A stretch of 64,000 nucleotides of DNA from Ascidia mentula. Lineage: Eukaryota; Chordata; Ascidiacea; Phlebobranchia; Ascidiidae. The translations under genes and the position numbers were made by a program. Shown here piece by piece: positions 62,598 through 64,000 of this stretch (the stretch's first letter is position 1; each line of letters starts with the position of its first letter). The notes under the pieces were generated by a model. That model saw nothing but the letters and a program-made list of their open reading frames with translations. It was not told where the DNA came from and did not search any database. Where the stretch lies: the NCBI GenBank assembly GCA_947561715.1, contig OX387203.1:6200001-6264000 (forward strand), written 5' to 3'.

Positions 62598-64000
62598 TCA
62601 ACACGCACAGTAAAACACAACTCCGTCATTAATTTTAATGGTTAGATAAGCAGTTAAAATGTCTTTTTAACAAGAATTGTTTTTCCGGCACACTTTTGTT
62701 GCTATATAACCCTGAGGAAGCCTCGCCGGATGGTAGACGAACCGTTGGTTACAGTAAAAAAAAAATTGTAACTTATGTGCCGGAAGAACAATTCTTATTA
62801 ATTTACGATTTGGGAATGAGGGGAAAAGCCTTATATCCTACCTGTGATCCAGAACTCTTAAACTTGAAGGGTAGAAAACTTATTAGAGATTTGAACTCGC
62901 TGATTTGTTGCCCGGAATTTTGTAAATGTATTTCTCCAGAATTAAGGATATTGGTTTCAAAACGGAAAGTTTCTTCCTTGATGCATCTGCGAGAATTGAA
63001 ATTTTATTGAGTCTTTACGATGTCCTTTTACCCACCATATTGATCTAACTGATCATTGCCAATGCAAGGATATAAGTGCTTTTATAATCATGTCCGAAAC
63101 GTCTGCCAGAAAATGTTCAGCATGCTAGCTAAGCATTTTCTATTTAAACGTTTGTAACATTTGTAACAAAACACGCGAATTATTTTATATGTTCTACACT
63201 TCACATTGATACTACTATGGTAAACTGTTTGTAGTTCTGAATTCAGCCATAAAACAACACGATAATCGTTACTTTAGTCCCAACAAACATCATTGCATTC
63301 TTTTACTAGTAGACCAAAAATACCCATTCTTGAGCAGCTGATAACTTTTCGAGGGGTCAGTTGCAAAGGTTGGAGTAGCGAAGCAATTTCTAAGCCTGAG
63401 TTTCATATTTTGTAAGTCTACGTTTGAGTTGTAACTTTGGTCAATGTGCGCCTAAAGCAGAAATGAAATTATGTTTGTCTTTCAAAAAATTTTTTTTTAA
63501 TTTTTTTGAATAGGGTTGTCAATTTTTTAACGAAAGAGAGTGGTGTTTGTTGATTATATTGTTTGGACAGGACAGAAAGAGTTTAAACCTTTCGATAAGA
63601 TCGATAGTGTTCTGACTAATTTCATGCATCGAGCCGTTATTTATAAACATTTTTTTAAATTGAATTGAAAATTAAAAAAATTCACCATGATGTCAAATTT
63701 AACAAGAAGGAATGCAATTAGTAACCCACCAAAGCGTACAGACGATTTCCGATGAAGAATGACGAAACGGACTGAAGTTCAGTTTCGTTTACAAGGCTAC
63801 AAAAAAGGAATGGTGATATCAATTGTCCTCGTCAACAAGAGATACAAAAAAATACGTATTCAATAAAGAACAGACGATTTAGTTTTGTTGATATAAAATT
63901 TTGTTTATTCAAAAGGAATACCATTTGCATTCACATCTTACATGACAGCACATTTTTCCACAAAATAAGCTACTAACTTGAAGTAGGAGATACTTAAACG
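62598..64000. other. Right-hand flank, no gene recognised
   Basis: A diverged copy of the GAGGAAGCC repeat lies at about 62712-62800. The open frame 62696-63010 starts inside that repeat and has no domain. A minus-strand AATAAA (TTTATT near 63904) may belong to a minus-strand gene beyond the window. Confidence 0.35.

Noticed and set aside
62696-63010. 104-codon ORF at 62696
   Set aside because: Starts inside an interspersed repeat, has no domain and no splice or homology support.

Overview
This window is nuclear DNA from an animal, very probably an ascidian tunicate of the Ciona type (inference). The genes are chordate-like, are cut into many short exons by small AT-rich introns with GT-AG borders, and lie close together. 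One cluster looks like a tunicate operon. No rRNA, tRNA or CRISPR was found. Exon models were built by hand from splice borders, codon phase and family resemblance. For PLCL, the propeller gene, NFX1, CREB, CARF, both Ig/sushi receptors and the LU-sushi-vWA gene, every exon phase joins in frame.

Layout. 0.7-4.9 kb (+): 3' part of a phospholipase-C-like PLCL/PRIP gene. 6.5-10.3 kb (+): LYRM7 (complex III assembly), CINP (CDK2-interacting, genome maintenance) and an unrecognised beta-propeller gene, packed as a likely three-gene operon. 12.1-14.3 kb (-): SMUG1 uracil-DNA glycosylase. 14.7-15.6 kb (-): the end of an unrecognised Gln/Ala-rich gene. 18.0-28.1 kb (+): a complete 23-exon NFX1. 29.9-36.0 kb (+): a CREB/CREM/ATF1 gene with two alternative terminal exons, each encoding a complete, different bZIP end. 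38.5-40.4 kb (-): a CARF (ALS2CR8-domain) gene with a miRNA-like hairpin in one intron.

42.9-56.1 kb (-) is an accessory, immune-like region. It holds two tandem type I membrane receptors (A and B) built alike: signal peptide, two cysteine-less Ig-like units, sushi domain, C2 Ig domain, a two-cysteine unit, transmembrane helix and a tail with tyrosine motifs. Long identical blocks shared between units point to gene conversion. 58.2-61.3 kb (+) is a secreted protein with the unusual order LU (Ly6/uPAR), sushi, vWA. It has a decayed relative just upstream. Further traces of secreted proteins lie downstream (a ZP-type last exon on the minus strand and an LU-like fragment).

Small nonautonomous transposons sit in introns: two hAT-like elements with 8-bp target duplications and one element with 30-bp terminal inverted repeats. 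The housekeeping half (0-40 kb) looks conserved. The 42-63 kb part is where rapid, recognition-type evolution is visible.
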